Positions 1 to 6,983 of a stretch of 22,078 bases of DNA are shown here, piece after piece. Below the pieces are notes generated by a model. That model ran no database searches and was not told the DNA's origin. It was given only the letters and a program-made list of their open reading frames with translations. The DNA is from CAYYHA01 sp964471535. Lineage in GTDB: Bacteria; Myxococcota; Myxococcia; SLRQ01. The DNA lies in the NCBI GenBank assembly GCA_964471535.1, contig CAYYHA010000049.1:1-22078 (forward strand). Direction: 5' to 3'. Each line of letters begins with the position of its first letter. Position 1 is the stretch's first letter. The position numbers and the translations under genes are program-made.

Positions 1-45
1 GTCCATGGGGGTGAAATCGTCGTTCAAGAGCACCACCCGATACAT
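1..45 (-). CDS. clpS: ClpS, Clp protease adaptor, N-terminal fragment (cut by window edge)
   Basis: Only the first 15 codons are present, reading MYRVVLLNDDFTPMD. This matches the conserved start of the ClpS fold (Y-[KR]-V-[IVL]-L-x-N-D-[DE]-[FY]-T-P-M-[DE]). ClpS is the adaptor that delivers N-degron substrates to ClpA/ClpAP. The ATG at 45-43 is preceded by an AGGA ribosome site with 9 bp spacing. In the same frame the upstream codons read K-P-P before this Met, a tripeptide common just before this segment in longer ClpS proteins. However, an in-frame TGA at 180-178 leaves no ATG, GTG or TTG further upstream, so the short start is the likely one. The gene follows the MglA-like gene on the same strand and lies inside its open frame. 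The identity rests on a short but distinctive motif. Confidence 0.72.
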   Translation of the reverse strand, partial: MYRVVLLNDDFTPMD

Positions 46-763
46 GGGCGGCTTTCCTCGCCGCGGGAGCCGTCTGCGGCGCCCCTGCTTGGGGAGCCTG
101 CGGGCGGGCCTTGGCTGGCGCCGTTCCCTTCGCCTTCGCGGGCGCCGGTGCCGAGCCCCCAGCCGGCCGGCCTTCCTTCATGCCCCGCTTGACGTTGTTG
201 AAGACTTCGACGGTGATGCCCCGCAAGGTCTCGAGTACCCCCTCGCCGGTCATCGCCACCGCCTCGAAGGTCTTCACCTTCCGCTCGTTCAGCGCGCGGT
301 CGAGGGCCGCGACGGGCAAGGCCCCAGGAAGATCGCGCTTGTTGTACTGGATCACCATCGGGATGGTGTCGTAGTCGAGCTTGTTCGCCAGAAGGTTCTT
401 CTTGAGATCCTTCAGCGACTCGATGTTCTCCTTCAGCTTGTCCTTCGCGCTGTCGGCGACGAAGACCACGCCGTCGGCGCCCTGCAGGACCAGTCGCCGC
501 GTCTCGGCGTAGTAGATCTGCCCGGGCACGGTGAAGACGCGGACGGTGAAGGTCATCCCGGCGATCTTCCCCAGGTTCATGGGGAGGAGGTCGAAGTAGA
601 TGGTCCGGTCGGTCTCGGTGGCGATGCTGACGAGCTTGCCGCGCAGGTCCTCGCGCATCTTCGCGTGGACCTGCTGCAGGTTCGTCGTCTTCCCGCACAT
701 GCCCGGCCCGTAGTAGACGATCTTCGCCGTGAGCTCGCGGTCTTTGAAGTTGTAGGTCGGCAA
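1..763 (-). CDS. MglA-family Ras-like GTPase with a long Pro/Ala/Lys-rich tail (3' end outside window)
   Basis: This is a small GTPase of the MglA family, bacterial Ras-like switches that set cell polarity and drive gliding or type IV pilus motility in myxobacteria. The P-loop GPGMCGKTTN is at residues 19-28, the switch-II motif VPGQ at 79-82, and the base-recognition motif NKRD at 141-144. The start is forced: an in-frame TGA lies 13 codons upstream and the only start codon between is the TTG at 763-761, directly followed by the expected MglA N-terminus (P-T-Y-N-F-K-D-R-E-L). The GTPase core ends near residue 195, the usual MglA length. After it comes a low-complexity tail rich in Ala, Pro, Lys and Gly. 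The frame remains open to the window edge and overlaps the clpS start in another frame. The gene lies 56 bp downstream of the bisphosphatase gene on the same strand, so cotranscription is likely. It could be a paralogue rather than MglA itself. Confidence 0.88.
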   Translation of the reverse strand, partial: MPTYNFKDRELTAKIVYYGPGMCGKTTNLQQVHAKMREDLRGKLVSIATETDRTIYFDLLPMNLGKIAGMTFTVRVFTVPGQIYYAETRRLVLQGADGVVFVADSAKDKLKENIESLKDLKKNLLANKLDYDTIPMVIQYNKRDLPGALPVAALDRALNERKVKTFEAVAMTGEGVLETLRGITVEVFNNVKRGMKEGRPAGGSAPAPAKAKGTAPAKARPQAPQAGAPQTAPAARKAAHVSGGALERRFHPHG

Positions 764-819
764 GGCTCCGCCGATTCTCCGTGGATCGCCGAGCGCCGGT
801 CAAGAAAGGGCGCGGGCGC

Positions 820-1863
820 TCACGCAGCGCCTTGGGCGTCACCGCGCAGGAAGCGCTCTGCCTCCTCCACGTCGAGGCGACTGCCGATGAACAGCGGCAC
901 GCGCTGGTGCAAGCTCTCCGGAAGGACGTCCAGGATCCGCTGCGTGCCCGTCGACGCCGCGCCCCCCGCCTGCTCGCACAGCCACGCCAGTGGCGCCGCC
1001 TCGAACATCAGCCGCAGTTTGCCCCGGGGGTTCTTCGCATCGCCCGGGTACATGAAGATGCCGCCGTAGAGCAGGTTCCGGTGGAAGTCCGCCACCAGCG
1101 AGCCGATGTAGCGCGAGGAGTAGGGCGCGCCCCGCGCGTTCTCGCTGCTCTTCAGGTGGGCCACGTAGCGTTGCATCTCGGGCGCCCACCTCTCGGTGTT
1201 CCCCTCGTTGACCGAGTAGATCTTTCCTCGCTCGGGGATGCGGATGGACCGGTGTGAGAGGAGGAACTCACCGATGGAGGGGTCGAGGGTGAACCCATGG
1301 ACCCCCTGCCCGGTGCTGTACACGAAGACGGTGGAGGAGCCGTAGACCACGTAGCCGGCGCCCACGAGCTGCCGCCCCGGCTGCAGGATCTCGTCCACGG
1401 TCATCTCCTTCTCGAAGCGGTCGCGGTGCCAGACGCGCCAGATGCCGAAGATGGTGCCAATGGAGACGTTGGCGTCGATGTTGGAGGAGCCGTCGAGGGG
1501 ATCGAAGCAGACGATGTACCTTCCGCGGCTCTCGGTCGCCGGCACCGAGACGAAGTCCTCCTCCTCCTCGCTGGCCATGGCGCAGACCTGCCCCGACCGG
1601 CGCAGCATCTCCATGATGAGGCGGTTGGCATAGGCGTCGAGCTTCTGCACCTCCTCGCCCTGCACGTTCTGCTCGCCGGTCTTGCCGAGGATGTCCACGA
1701 GCCCTGCCCGGCGGACTTCCCGACTGACCATCTTGGCGGCCAGACCGATGCTCTCGAGCAGCTGCGAGAAGGCGCCGCTGGCTCCGGGATGCGCCTTCTG
1801 GGAATCGAGAATATGCCGCTCGAGCGTGACGAGCTCTTGCTCCGCTGCCTCGTTCTCGCTCAC
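820..1863 (-). CDS. fbp: Fructose-1,6-bisphosphatase, class I
   Basis: This enzyme hydrolyses fructose-1,6-bisphosphate to fructose-6-phosphate, the committed step of gluconeogenesis, in the cytosol with Mg2+. The metal-binding signature DPLDGSSN is at residues 121-128. Other class I landmarks are the A-S-E-E-E-E-D acidic segment, A-G-Y-V-V-Y-G-S-S-T, Y-I-G-S-L-V-A-D-F-H-R-N, and the C-terminal E-Q-A-G-G-A-A-S-T followed by I-L-D-V-L-P-E-S-L-H-Q-R. The 347 residues are close to the family's roughly 335. The frame extends upstream to 1932, but I place the start at GTG 1863-1861, because a GGAGG ribosome site lies 7 bp before it and the protein then begins at the normal family position. It is the first gene of the minus-strand group with the MglA-like GTPase. 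Nothing in its own sequence suggests allosteric novelty. Confidence 0.95.
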   Translation of the reverse strand: MSENEAAEQELVTLERHILDSQKAHPGASGAFSQLLESIGLAAKMVSREVRRAGLVDILGKTGEQNVQGEEVQKLDAYANRLIMEMLRRSGQVCAMASEEEEDFVSVPATESRGRYIVCFDPLDGSSNIDANVSIGTIFGIWRVWHRDRFEKEMTVDEILQPGRQLVGAGYVVYGSSTVFVYSTGQGVHGFTLDPSIGEFLLSHRSIRIPERGKIYSVNEGNTERWAPEMQRYVAHLKSSENARGAPYSSRYIGSLVADFHRNLLYGGIFMYPGDAKNPRGKLRLMFEAAPLAWLCEQAGGAASTGTQRILDVLPESLHQRVPLFIGSRLDVEEAERFLRGDAQGAA

Positions 1864-1873
1864 GACTTCGCCT

Positions 1874-1888
1874 CCAAGGCCTCCTTGG
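1874..1888. promoter_or_regulatory. Short inverted repeat in the fbp leader
   Basis: CCAAGG and CCTTGG are separated by three bases, forming a perfect 6-bp inverted repeat. It sits 10 bp upstream of the bisphosphatase GTG and overlaps the edge of its GGAGG ribosome site (1871-1875). It could be a small operator or a leader hairpin that hides the ribosome site. A chance occurrence in GC-rich DNA is also possible. Confidence 0.3.
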
Positions 1889-1920
1889 CATACCGCGAGG
1901 GTGCCGTAAAGGCCCGTCCC

Positions 1921-1929
1921 TGCTACGGT
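1921..1929 (+). promoter_or_regulatory. Candidate extended -10 element for a leaderless YceI transcript
   Basis: The stretch TGCTACGGT combines a TGn extension with the TANNNT-type hexamer TACGGT (1924-1929). Only 8 bp separate it from the ATG at 1938, and no ribosome-binding sequence lies between. No convincing -35 hexamer is visible 16-18 bp upstream. The geometry fits transcription starting at or near the A of the start codon. Confidence 0.35.
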
Positions 1930-1937
1930 CACTGCCG

Positions 1938-2510
1938 ATGCCCGAGCCAGCCAGGACGCGCCTCGGCCCCGGGGAGGCGGAGGTCTACGTCTACACCTTC
2001 AAGGAAGGGCTCCTCTCCCCGGTGGCGCACGATCTGAAGCTGCGTGCGGCCGCGTTCGAGATCGCGGTGGAAGGCGAGAAGGTGCGCGCCAGCTTCGATC
2101 CCGCCCGCATCGAGGTGGTCTCTGCGATGCGGGACGGCCGCCCCGACCCGGAGGCGCTCTCGGCGCACGACCGAGCGGAGATCGAGCGCAACATCCGCCG
2201 GTCGGTGCTCGAGGTCGAGCGCTACCCGGAGATTCGCTTCGAGGGCACCTTTTCGCGCGAAGGCGAGTCGGCAGAGGTCTACGGCCAGCTCCACCTCCAT
2301 GGGGTGACCCGGCCCGTCAGCCTTTCGGTTCACCAAAGCGACGGAGAGCTGCTCGGGCAGGTGCGCCTCGATCAGCGTGACTTTGCCATCACCCCCTTTC
2401 GGGCGCTCATGGGGGCGCTGAAGATCAAGCCCGAGGTGGAGGTGGAGCTTCGCCTGCCCGCTGCACTTCTCTCGGCCGCCGGCGTTCAGACGGAGGCCCG
2501 AGGGTCTTGA
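1938..2510 (+). CDS. YceI-family lipocalin-like protein, no signal peptide
   Basis: The 190-residue product matches the YceI family, beta-barrel proteins that bind isoprenoid-type lipids. Visible family features are the N-terminal F-K-E-G-L-L-S-P-V-A-H-D-L-K segment, the central R-Y-P-E-I-R-F-E-G-T-F strand pair, the L-H-L-H-G-V-T-R-P-V turn, and the late F-x-I-x-P-F-R-A-L-M-G-A-L-K-I-K segment. Most periplasmic YceI proteins begin with a signal peptide. This one begins with a charged, Pro-containing stretch (MPEPARTRLGPGEAEV), so it is predicted to be cytoplasmic. It diverges from the bisphosphatase gene across about 74 bp and is followed by an intrinsic terminator, so it is probably a single-gene transcript. 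The ligand and role here cannot be read from sequence. Confidence 0.88.
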   Translation: MPEPARTRLGPGEAEVYVYTFKEGLLSPVAHDLKLRAAAFEIAVEGEKVRASFDPARIEVVSAMRDGRPDPEALSAHDRAEIERNIRRSVLEVERYPEIRFEGTFSREGESAEVYGQLHLHGVTRPVSLSVHQSDGELLGQVRLDQRDFAITPFRALMGALKIKPEVEVELRLPAALLSAAGVQTEARGS

Positions 2511-2750
2511 GCGCGGGCAAGGCCTGGGTGGAGGTAGGGGGGGCGAGCGCCGCCCCGCTCGAGGCCGTCCGAGATGCGCACCACAGACGACCCACGCTGC
2601 GCCAGGCGCCCGGTACCATCCGGCGGGGGCGGCCGCATCCCGATGCCCGGACGTGATGCGGCCGTTGTCTTTTTTCCTGCCTCCCCGCAAGCTGCGTCGT
2701 TGGAGCCTGGTGCGCCGGGCGACGCCCCGGCGCCCTAGGAGCGAGGAGCC
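2511..2750. other. Intergenic stretch upstream of the aldehyde dehydrogenase gene
   Basis: These 240 bp contain the intrinsic terminator at 2630-2675 and the ribosome site for the next gene (AGGAG at 2737-2741, 9 bp before the ATG). I see no convincing promoter hexamers and no RNA gene in the remaining sequence. Confidence 0.5.
2630..2675 (+). terminator. Intrinsic terminator after the YceI gene
   Basis: A perfect 10-bp stem pairs CGGCCGCATC (2630-2639) with GATGCGGCCG (2655-2664) around a 15-base loop. A T-rich run, TTGTCTTTTTT, follows at 2665-2675. It is oriented to stop plus-strand transcription about 120 bp after the YceI stop codon and insulates that gene from the aldehyde dehydrogenase gene. 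Confidence 0.8.
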
Positions 2751-4280
2751 ATGGAACGAGGAGGCACGCAGCGCGATCGTGGAGAGGCCTTCCGGCGTGA
2801 GGCCGAGCGGCAGCGCACCCGCCTCGCCGAGGGCGTGCAGGAGCTTTGGATCGGGGGCAAGAGGGTGCCAGCGAAGTCCGGCGGCACCTTCGAGGTCCGA
2901 GAGCCGGCGACGGGCCGGCGCCTCGCCCGGGTGGCACGGGCCGAGGCCGAAGACGTCGCGGCCGCGGTGGAGGCGGCGCGCCGGGCGGGCGCCGATCCCG
3001 CCTGGGTGGAGATGGAACCCTCCCGCCGCGCCGCCCTCCTGCGTGCCATGGGCGATCTCATCGAGGCCCATGCAGAGGAGCTGGCCGTCCTGGAGGCGCT
3101 CAACAACGGGAAGACGGTGGCCGAGGCCCTGCGCGGTGACATCCCACCGGCGTGGGACATCTTCCATTACTATGCCGGGTGGGTGCGGAGCCTCTATGGG
3201 GAGACCATTCCCGTCGACGGCCCCTACGCAAACCTGACCTGGCGCGAGCCGCTCGGCGTCTGTGGCCTCATCGTGCCCTGGAACTACCCGCTGCTCATCG
3301 CCTGCTGGAAGATCGCGCCGGCGCTGGCCACGGGCAACACCGTGGTGCTCAAGCCCAGCGAGTACACGCCGCTGACGGCGCTGCGCTTCGCCGAGCTGGT
3401 CCACGAGCACCTGGACCTGCCGCCGGGGGTGCTCAACGTGGTGCCGGGGTTCGGCGACGGGGCCGGCGCGGCCCTCGCTCTCGATCCCGGCGTGGCGAAG
3501 ATCGCGTTCACCGGTTCGGTGCGGACCGCCCGGGCGCTGCTCCGGGCCAGCGCCGACTCCAACTTGAAGAAGATCTCCCTGGAACTCGGCGGCAAGTCGC
3601 CGAACATCCTCTTCGCCGACTGCGATCTGGACGCGGCGATCGGCGCCGCCTTCCGGGCCATCTACGCCAACAAGGGCGAGGTGTGCTCCGCCGGCTCACG
3701 CCTCCTCGTGGAGCGCACCATCCATCGCGAGGTGGTCGAGCGCCTCTCGGAGAAGGCACGCGCGATGCGGGTCGGAGACCCCCTCGACCCCGAATCGGAG
3801 ATGGGCGCGCAGGTGAGCGAGGCGCAGCTCGCCACCATCGAACGCTACGTGGAGGCAGGGCGCGCCGAGGCCCGCCTGGTGGTCGGGGGGAGCCGGGACA
3901 CCGAGGGCGCCAAGGCCAAGGGCTTCTTCTATCGTCCCACCCTCTTCGACGAGGTGCCCCCGGACGCGACGATCGCCCAAGAGGAGATCTTCGGACCGGT
4001 TTTGGCGGTGATCCCCTTCGACGACGAGGCGGAGGCGCTGCGCATCGCCAACGGCACCCCGTATGGGTTGGTGAGCGCGGTATGGACGCGCGACGTGGGG
4101 CGGGCGATGCGGATGGCACGGGGACTTCAGGCCGGGGTGGTGTGGATCAACACCTACAACGGTTTCGACTCGGCGGCGCCCTTCGGTGGCTACAAGCTCT
4201 CGGGCTGGGGCCGTGAGATGGGGCGGCACGCCCTCGAGAGCTACACGCAGGTCAAGGACGTGTGGATCGCCTGGTCGTGA
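2751..4280 (+). CDS. NAD(P)+-dependent aldehyde dehydrogenase
   Basis: This is a member of the aldehyde dehydrogenase superfamily, which oxidises aldehydes to carboxylic acids with NAD(P)+ in the cytosol. The general-base Glu278 lies in LELGGKSPN and the catalytic Cys312 in NKGEVCSAGSR. Their 34-residue spacing is the same as E268/C302 in classical members. The Rossmann-side motifs VPWNYPL, KPSE and FTGS are present, as are EEIFGPV and the C-terminal PFGGYKLSGWGRE. The length of 509 residues is normal, with about 30 extra charged residues at the N-terminus. The ATG at 2751 has an AGGAG site 9 bp upstream. The overall look is closest to betaine-aldehyde or gamma-glutamyl-aminobutyraldehyde dehydrogenases. 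The downstream gamma-glutamyl-ligase gene (178 bp away, same strand) favours a role in oxidising a gamma-glutamylated amino-aldehyde. The substrate is inferred from context. Confidence 0.93.
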   Translation: MERGGTQRDRGEAFRREAERQRTRLAEGVQELWIGGKRVPAKSGGTFEVREPATGRRLARVARAEAEDVAAAVEAARRAGADPAWVEMEPSRRAALLRAMGDLIEAHAEELAVLEALNNGKTVAEALRGDIPPAWDIFHYYAGWVRSLYGETIPVDGPYANLTWREPLGVCGLIVPWNYPLLIACWKIAPALATGNTVVLKPSEYTPLTALRFAELVHEHLDLPPGVLNVVPGFGDGAGAALALDPGVAKIAFTGSVRTARALLRASADSNLKKISLELGGKSPNILFADCDLDAAIGAAFRAIYANKGEVCSAGSRLLVERTIHREVVERLSEKARAMRVGDPLDPESEMGAQVSEAQLATIERYVEAGRAEARLVVGGSRDTEGAKAKGFFYRPTLFDEVPPDATIAQEEIFGPVLAVIPFDDEAEALRIANGTPYGLVSAVWTRDVGRAMRMARGLQAGVVWINTYNGFDSAAPFGGYKLSGWGREMGRHALESYTQVKDVWIAWS

Positions 4281-4458
4281 GGGTTTCTTCGTCCGAGGGC
4301 CGAAAGGGGAGGCGGGGCATGGTGGGAGCGCCGCGGGGGGGCGTGCGATCGGCGCCCAGCGTGATGCGACAGATGGGGGCGGACTCGAGCGGGCGGTCCG
4401 GCCGGCGGCTGGGGAGCGGCCCTCGGAAACGGTTGGCAGCTGAGAGGAGGCTTTGGGC
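4281..4458. other. 178-bp gap between aldehyde dehydrogenase and ligase genes
   Basis: The gap is purine-rich and GC-rich. It ends in a strong AGAGGAGG ribosome site (4443-4450) 8 bp before the ATG at 4459. I see no intrinsic terminator with a T run and no clear promoter, so the two genes may be cotranscribed despite the distance. Confidence 0.4.
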
Positions 4459-5805
4459 ATGAAGCTGGAGACGTTGAAGAAGCGCTTCGAGGAGGACGGC
4501 GTTCGCCGGGTGAAGATCGGGGGCTTCGACATCGATGGGGTCCTGCGGGGGAAGTACGTGAGCCTGGAGAAGTTTTTGAGCGCCGCGGAGAAGGGGCTTG
4601 GCTTCTGTGACGTCGTCTTCGGGTGGGACATCGGTGACATCCTCTATGACAACGTGAAGCTGACCGGCTGGCACACCGGCTACCCGGATCTCCACGCGAC
4701 GGTGGATCTCTCCACCTACCGGCTCATCCCTTGGGAGCCGGAGACGGCCGCCTTCCTCCTCCGGCTGCACCCAGAGGTGGGCCCGCGCAGCGTCCTCGAG
4801 CGGGTCGAGAAGAAGGCCGAGGCGATGGGCTTTCGGGTCCTCACCGGCGCCGAGTTCGAGTTCTTCCTCTTCAAGGAGACGCCGGACACCCTGGCCGCCG
4901 GCGGCATCGCAAGCCCCCAGCCCATGGACCCGGGCATGTTCGGCTACTCCTGGCTGCGCAGCAGCCAGGCGTCCGCCCTGATGCACGATCTCCTCGATGG
5001 GTGCGAGGCTTTCGACGTCCCCATGGAGGGCCTGCACACGGAGACCGGCCCTGGCGTCTACGAGGCGGCGATGAAGGCGCGCACCCTGGTGGCGGCGGCG
5101 GATCACGCAGCGCTCTTCAAGACCGCGGTCAAGGAGATCGCCTCGCGGCACGGGGTGACGGCCAGCTTCATGGCCAAGTGGTCGCTCGCCTATCCGGGCT
5201 GCTCGGGCCACCTGCACCAGTCGCTGTGGGACGCGGCGGGGAAGAAGAACCTCTTTCACGATCCCGACGATCCGAGGGGCATGAGCAAGCTCTTCCGCCA
5301 CTACCTCGCCGGGCAGCAGCGGCTCCTCCCCGAGCTGACCGCCTGCATCGCGCCCACAGTCAACTCCTACAAGCGCTTCGTCGAGGGGACCTGGGCGCCG
5401 CTCAATGCCACCTGGGGCATCGAGAACCGGACCTGCGCCCTGCGCGTCATCACCGGTCCCGGCAAGAACGCCACCCGGGTGGAGGTGCGCGCCACTGGGG
5501 CGGACATCAACCCCTACGTCGCCTACGCCGCGACCGTGGGGGCCGGGCTCTACGGCATCGAGCAGGGCCTCGAGCCGACCGAGCCGGTCACCGGAAACGC
5601 CTACGAGGCGAAGGGCGCCAAGGCCCGTCCGCTGCCCCGCAGCCTGAAGGACGCGGTGAGCGCGCTGAAGCGAAGCCGGGCCGCGCGGGAGATCCTCGGG
5701 GAGGACTTCGTCGACCACTACGTGCGCACCCGCGAGTGGGAGGTGCGAGCCTTCGAGGGGGCGGTGACCGACTGGGAGCTGAAGCGCTACTTCGAGCTCG
5801 TCTGA
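4459..5805 (+). CDS. Glutamine-synthetase-family ligase, probable gamma-glutamyl-amine (polyamine or amino-alcohol) synthetase
   Basis: The protein has the type I glutamine synthetase fold and is predicted to join glutamate through its gamma-carboxyl to an amine, using ATP. Metal-ligand glutamates lie in GAEFEFF (Glu132, Glu134). A second acidic set lies in ETGPGVYE. The ATP-side histidines are in SGHLHQSL (His251, His253), and the substrate loop reads NATWGIENRTCALR. At 448 residues it is shorter than housekeeping GlnA (about 470). It also lacks the usual C-terminal adenylylation-loop tyrosine context, as do PuuA and the actinobacterial GlnA3/GlnA4 enzymes. An in-frame TTG lies two codons upstream, but the ATG at 4459 has ideal ribosome-site spacing. 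The neighbours are an aldehyde dehydrogenase (upstream) and an iron-type alcohol dehydrogenase (convergent), which suggests amine or amino-alcohol catabolism rather than ammonia assimilation. Its 3' end overlaps the convergent hydrolase gene by 19 bp. Confidence 0.85.
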   Translation: MKLETLKKRFEEDGVRRVKIGGFDIDGVLRGKYVSLEKFLSAAEKGLGFCDVVFGWDIGDILYDNVKLTGWHTGYPDLHATVDLSTYRLIPWEPETAAFLLRLHPEVGPRSVLERVEKKAEAMGFRVLTGAEFEFFLFKETPDTLAAGGIASPQPMDPGMFGYSWLRSSQASALMHDLLDGCEAFDVPMEGLHTETGPGVYEAAMKARTLVAAADHAALFKTAVKEIASRHGVTASFMAKWSLAYPGCSGHLHQSLWDAAGKKNLFHDPDDPRGMSKLFRHYLAGQQRLLPELTACIAPTVNSYKRFVEGTWAPLNATWGIENRTCALRVITGPGKNATRVEVRATGADINPYVAYAATVGAGLYGIEQGLEPTEPVTGNAYEAKGAKARPLPRSLKDAVSALKRSRAAREILGEDFVDHYVRTREWEVRAFEGAVTDWELKRYFELV

Positions 5806-6977
5806 TTCGGACCTGCCTTCGGGCGGGTGCCGGCCTCTGCGCGGCCGCCAGTCTCGGCGCCCGCACCCGGTCGAGAAGGACCTGCGTCGCCTCCGGTCGC
5901 ATGCGTTTGGCCTTCCTCACCCTCGGCCGACTTCCCCCGCCCCACCTCCCCGGGCCGGGGCACGGATCGCAGAAAGTGCTCGAGGACCGGCCAGACCTCC
6001 TCGGGCGCCCGCCGGCCGATAAGCAGATCCCAGTGGCCATAGTCGGTGGGCTGCCCGTGGGCGCGGCCGAAGAGGCGCACCGACGCACGGAGCAGCCGCG
6101 CCGTGTGGACGATGGCCTCAGGCGCCACCTGTGCGTCCTTGCTCCCTCCGATGAGCAAGGTGGGGATTCGGTAGTCGCCCGTGTGTTCGAGGAAGCGAAA
6201 GCCGCCGGTGGTGCGAAGGCCGCCCGGCTCGAAGGTGGTCGCAAGGGAGGCGAGGAGGGAGACTGGCACCGTGTGGAAACAGCCGGCGTGGAGACGCCGG
6301 GTGTTCTCGGGCTCGATGTTCTCGGGCCACACGTTGAAGGTGTCGAGGGCGCGGATGCGACCGTTCAGGGGCGAGAGGAGGTGCGCCAGCGTGCCGTAGG
6401 GGAGCGCGGGCAGGCGCTCGAGCAGCGGGCGAAGCCGGAGCAGGGTCCGGAAGCCCGTGGCACCGACCCGGTAGTCGAGGGCCGAGCCCACCGCGATCCC
6501 ACGTGTGACCGGATCCGACGGATGCAGGATGCCCCAGCACATCAAGAGGATCCCGCCCATGGAGTGGCCCACCCAAGCGATCTCCCGGGTGCCGCTCTCG
6601 GCGCGGATGTGCTCCACAATCGCCGGCAGGTCCTGCTGCAGGTAGTCGGTGAAGGTCCAGCGGAGGTGGGGGCGCTCGCTCTCCCCGTGTCCCCGCAGCT
6701 CGGGCATCCAGACGTCGTAGCCTCGCCGGGCCAGGTACCCAGAGAGGGAGCGCCCTGGAAAGTCGTAGGCACAGGCGTTGGCGGCAAGCCCGTGCAGGAG
6801 CATCACCACGCGTCCTTCCCCTGCGCCGGGCCCGGCAGGGGGACGGCGCCGGACGACGAGGTGCACGCCGTCCCGGGCGCGGACCACCTGACGCATCGGG
6901 GCGTCCAGCCGCCCCGGCGGCGTCGAGAAGGGGCGGATCCGCTCGAGGGCGGAGAGGATTCGCTCGCTGGCTCCCAC
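5787..6977 (-). CDS. Alpha/beta hydrolase with a disordered C-terminal tail
   Basis: This is an alpha/beta-hydrolase-fold protein. The oxyanion HG motif is at residues 62-63, the nucleophile elbow GHSMGG at 137-142 (Ser139), the acid Asp in GGSKDAQVAP, and the catalytic His in TDYGHWDLL. The fold resembles lysophospholipase or esterase-type members (the sequence P-E-L-R-G-H-G-E-S follows strand 4). The last roughly 58 residues are Gly/Ala/Pro/Glu-rich and not part of the fold. The stop codon lies inside the convergent ligase gene. The assigned start is GTG 6977-6975, 6 bp after the upstream alcohol dehydrogenase stop codon, with no clear ribosome site, so translational coupling is likely. ATG at residue 28 is an alternative start. 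The substrate is unknown. An amidase role on the gamma-glutamyl product is possible but not supported by any motif. Confidence 0.85.
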   Translation of the reverse strand: MGASERILSALERIRPFSTPPGRLDAPMRQVVRARDGVHLVVRRRPPAGPGAGEGRVVMLLHGLAANACAYDFPGRSLSGYLARRGYDVWMPELRGHGESERPHLRWTFTDYLQQDLPAIVEHIRAESGTREIAWVGHSMGGILLMCWGILHPSDPVTRGIAVGSALDYRVGATGFRTLLRLRPLLERLPALPYGTLAHLLSPLNGRIRALDTFNVWPENIEPENTRRLHAGCFHTVPVSLLASLATTFEPGGLRTTGGFRFLEHTGDYRIPTLLIGGSKDAQVAPEAIVHTARLLRASVRLFGRAHGQPTDYGHWDLLIGRRAPEEVWPVLEHFLRSVPRPGEVGRGKSAEGEEGQTHATGGDAGPSRPGAGAETGGRAEAGTRPKAGPNQTSSK

Positions 6978-6983
6978 GGCTTG

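Noticed and set aside
24..842. A 272-codon minus-strand open frame over the GTPase gene
   Set aside because: It is Arg-rich and out of phase with the clear MglA frame, which carries all GTPase motifs.
1929..3410. A 493-codon minus-strand open frame across the YceI gene and the start of the aldehyde dehydrogenase
   Set aside because: It is antisense to two well-supported genes and spans a terminator.
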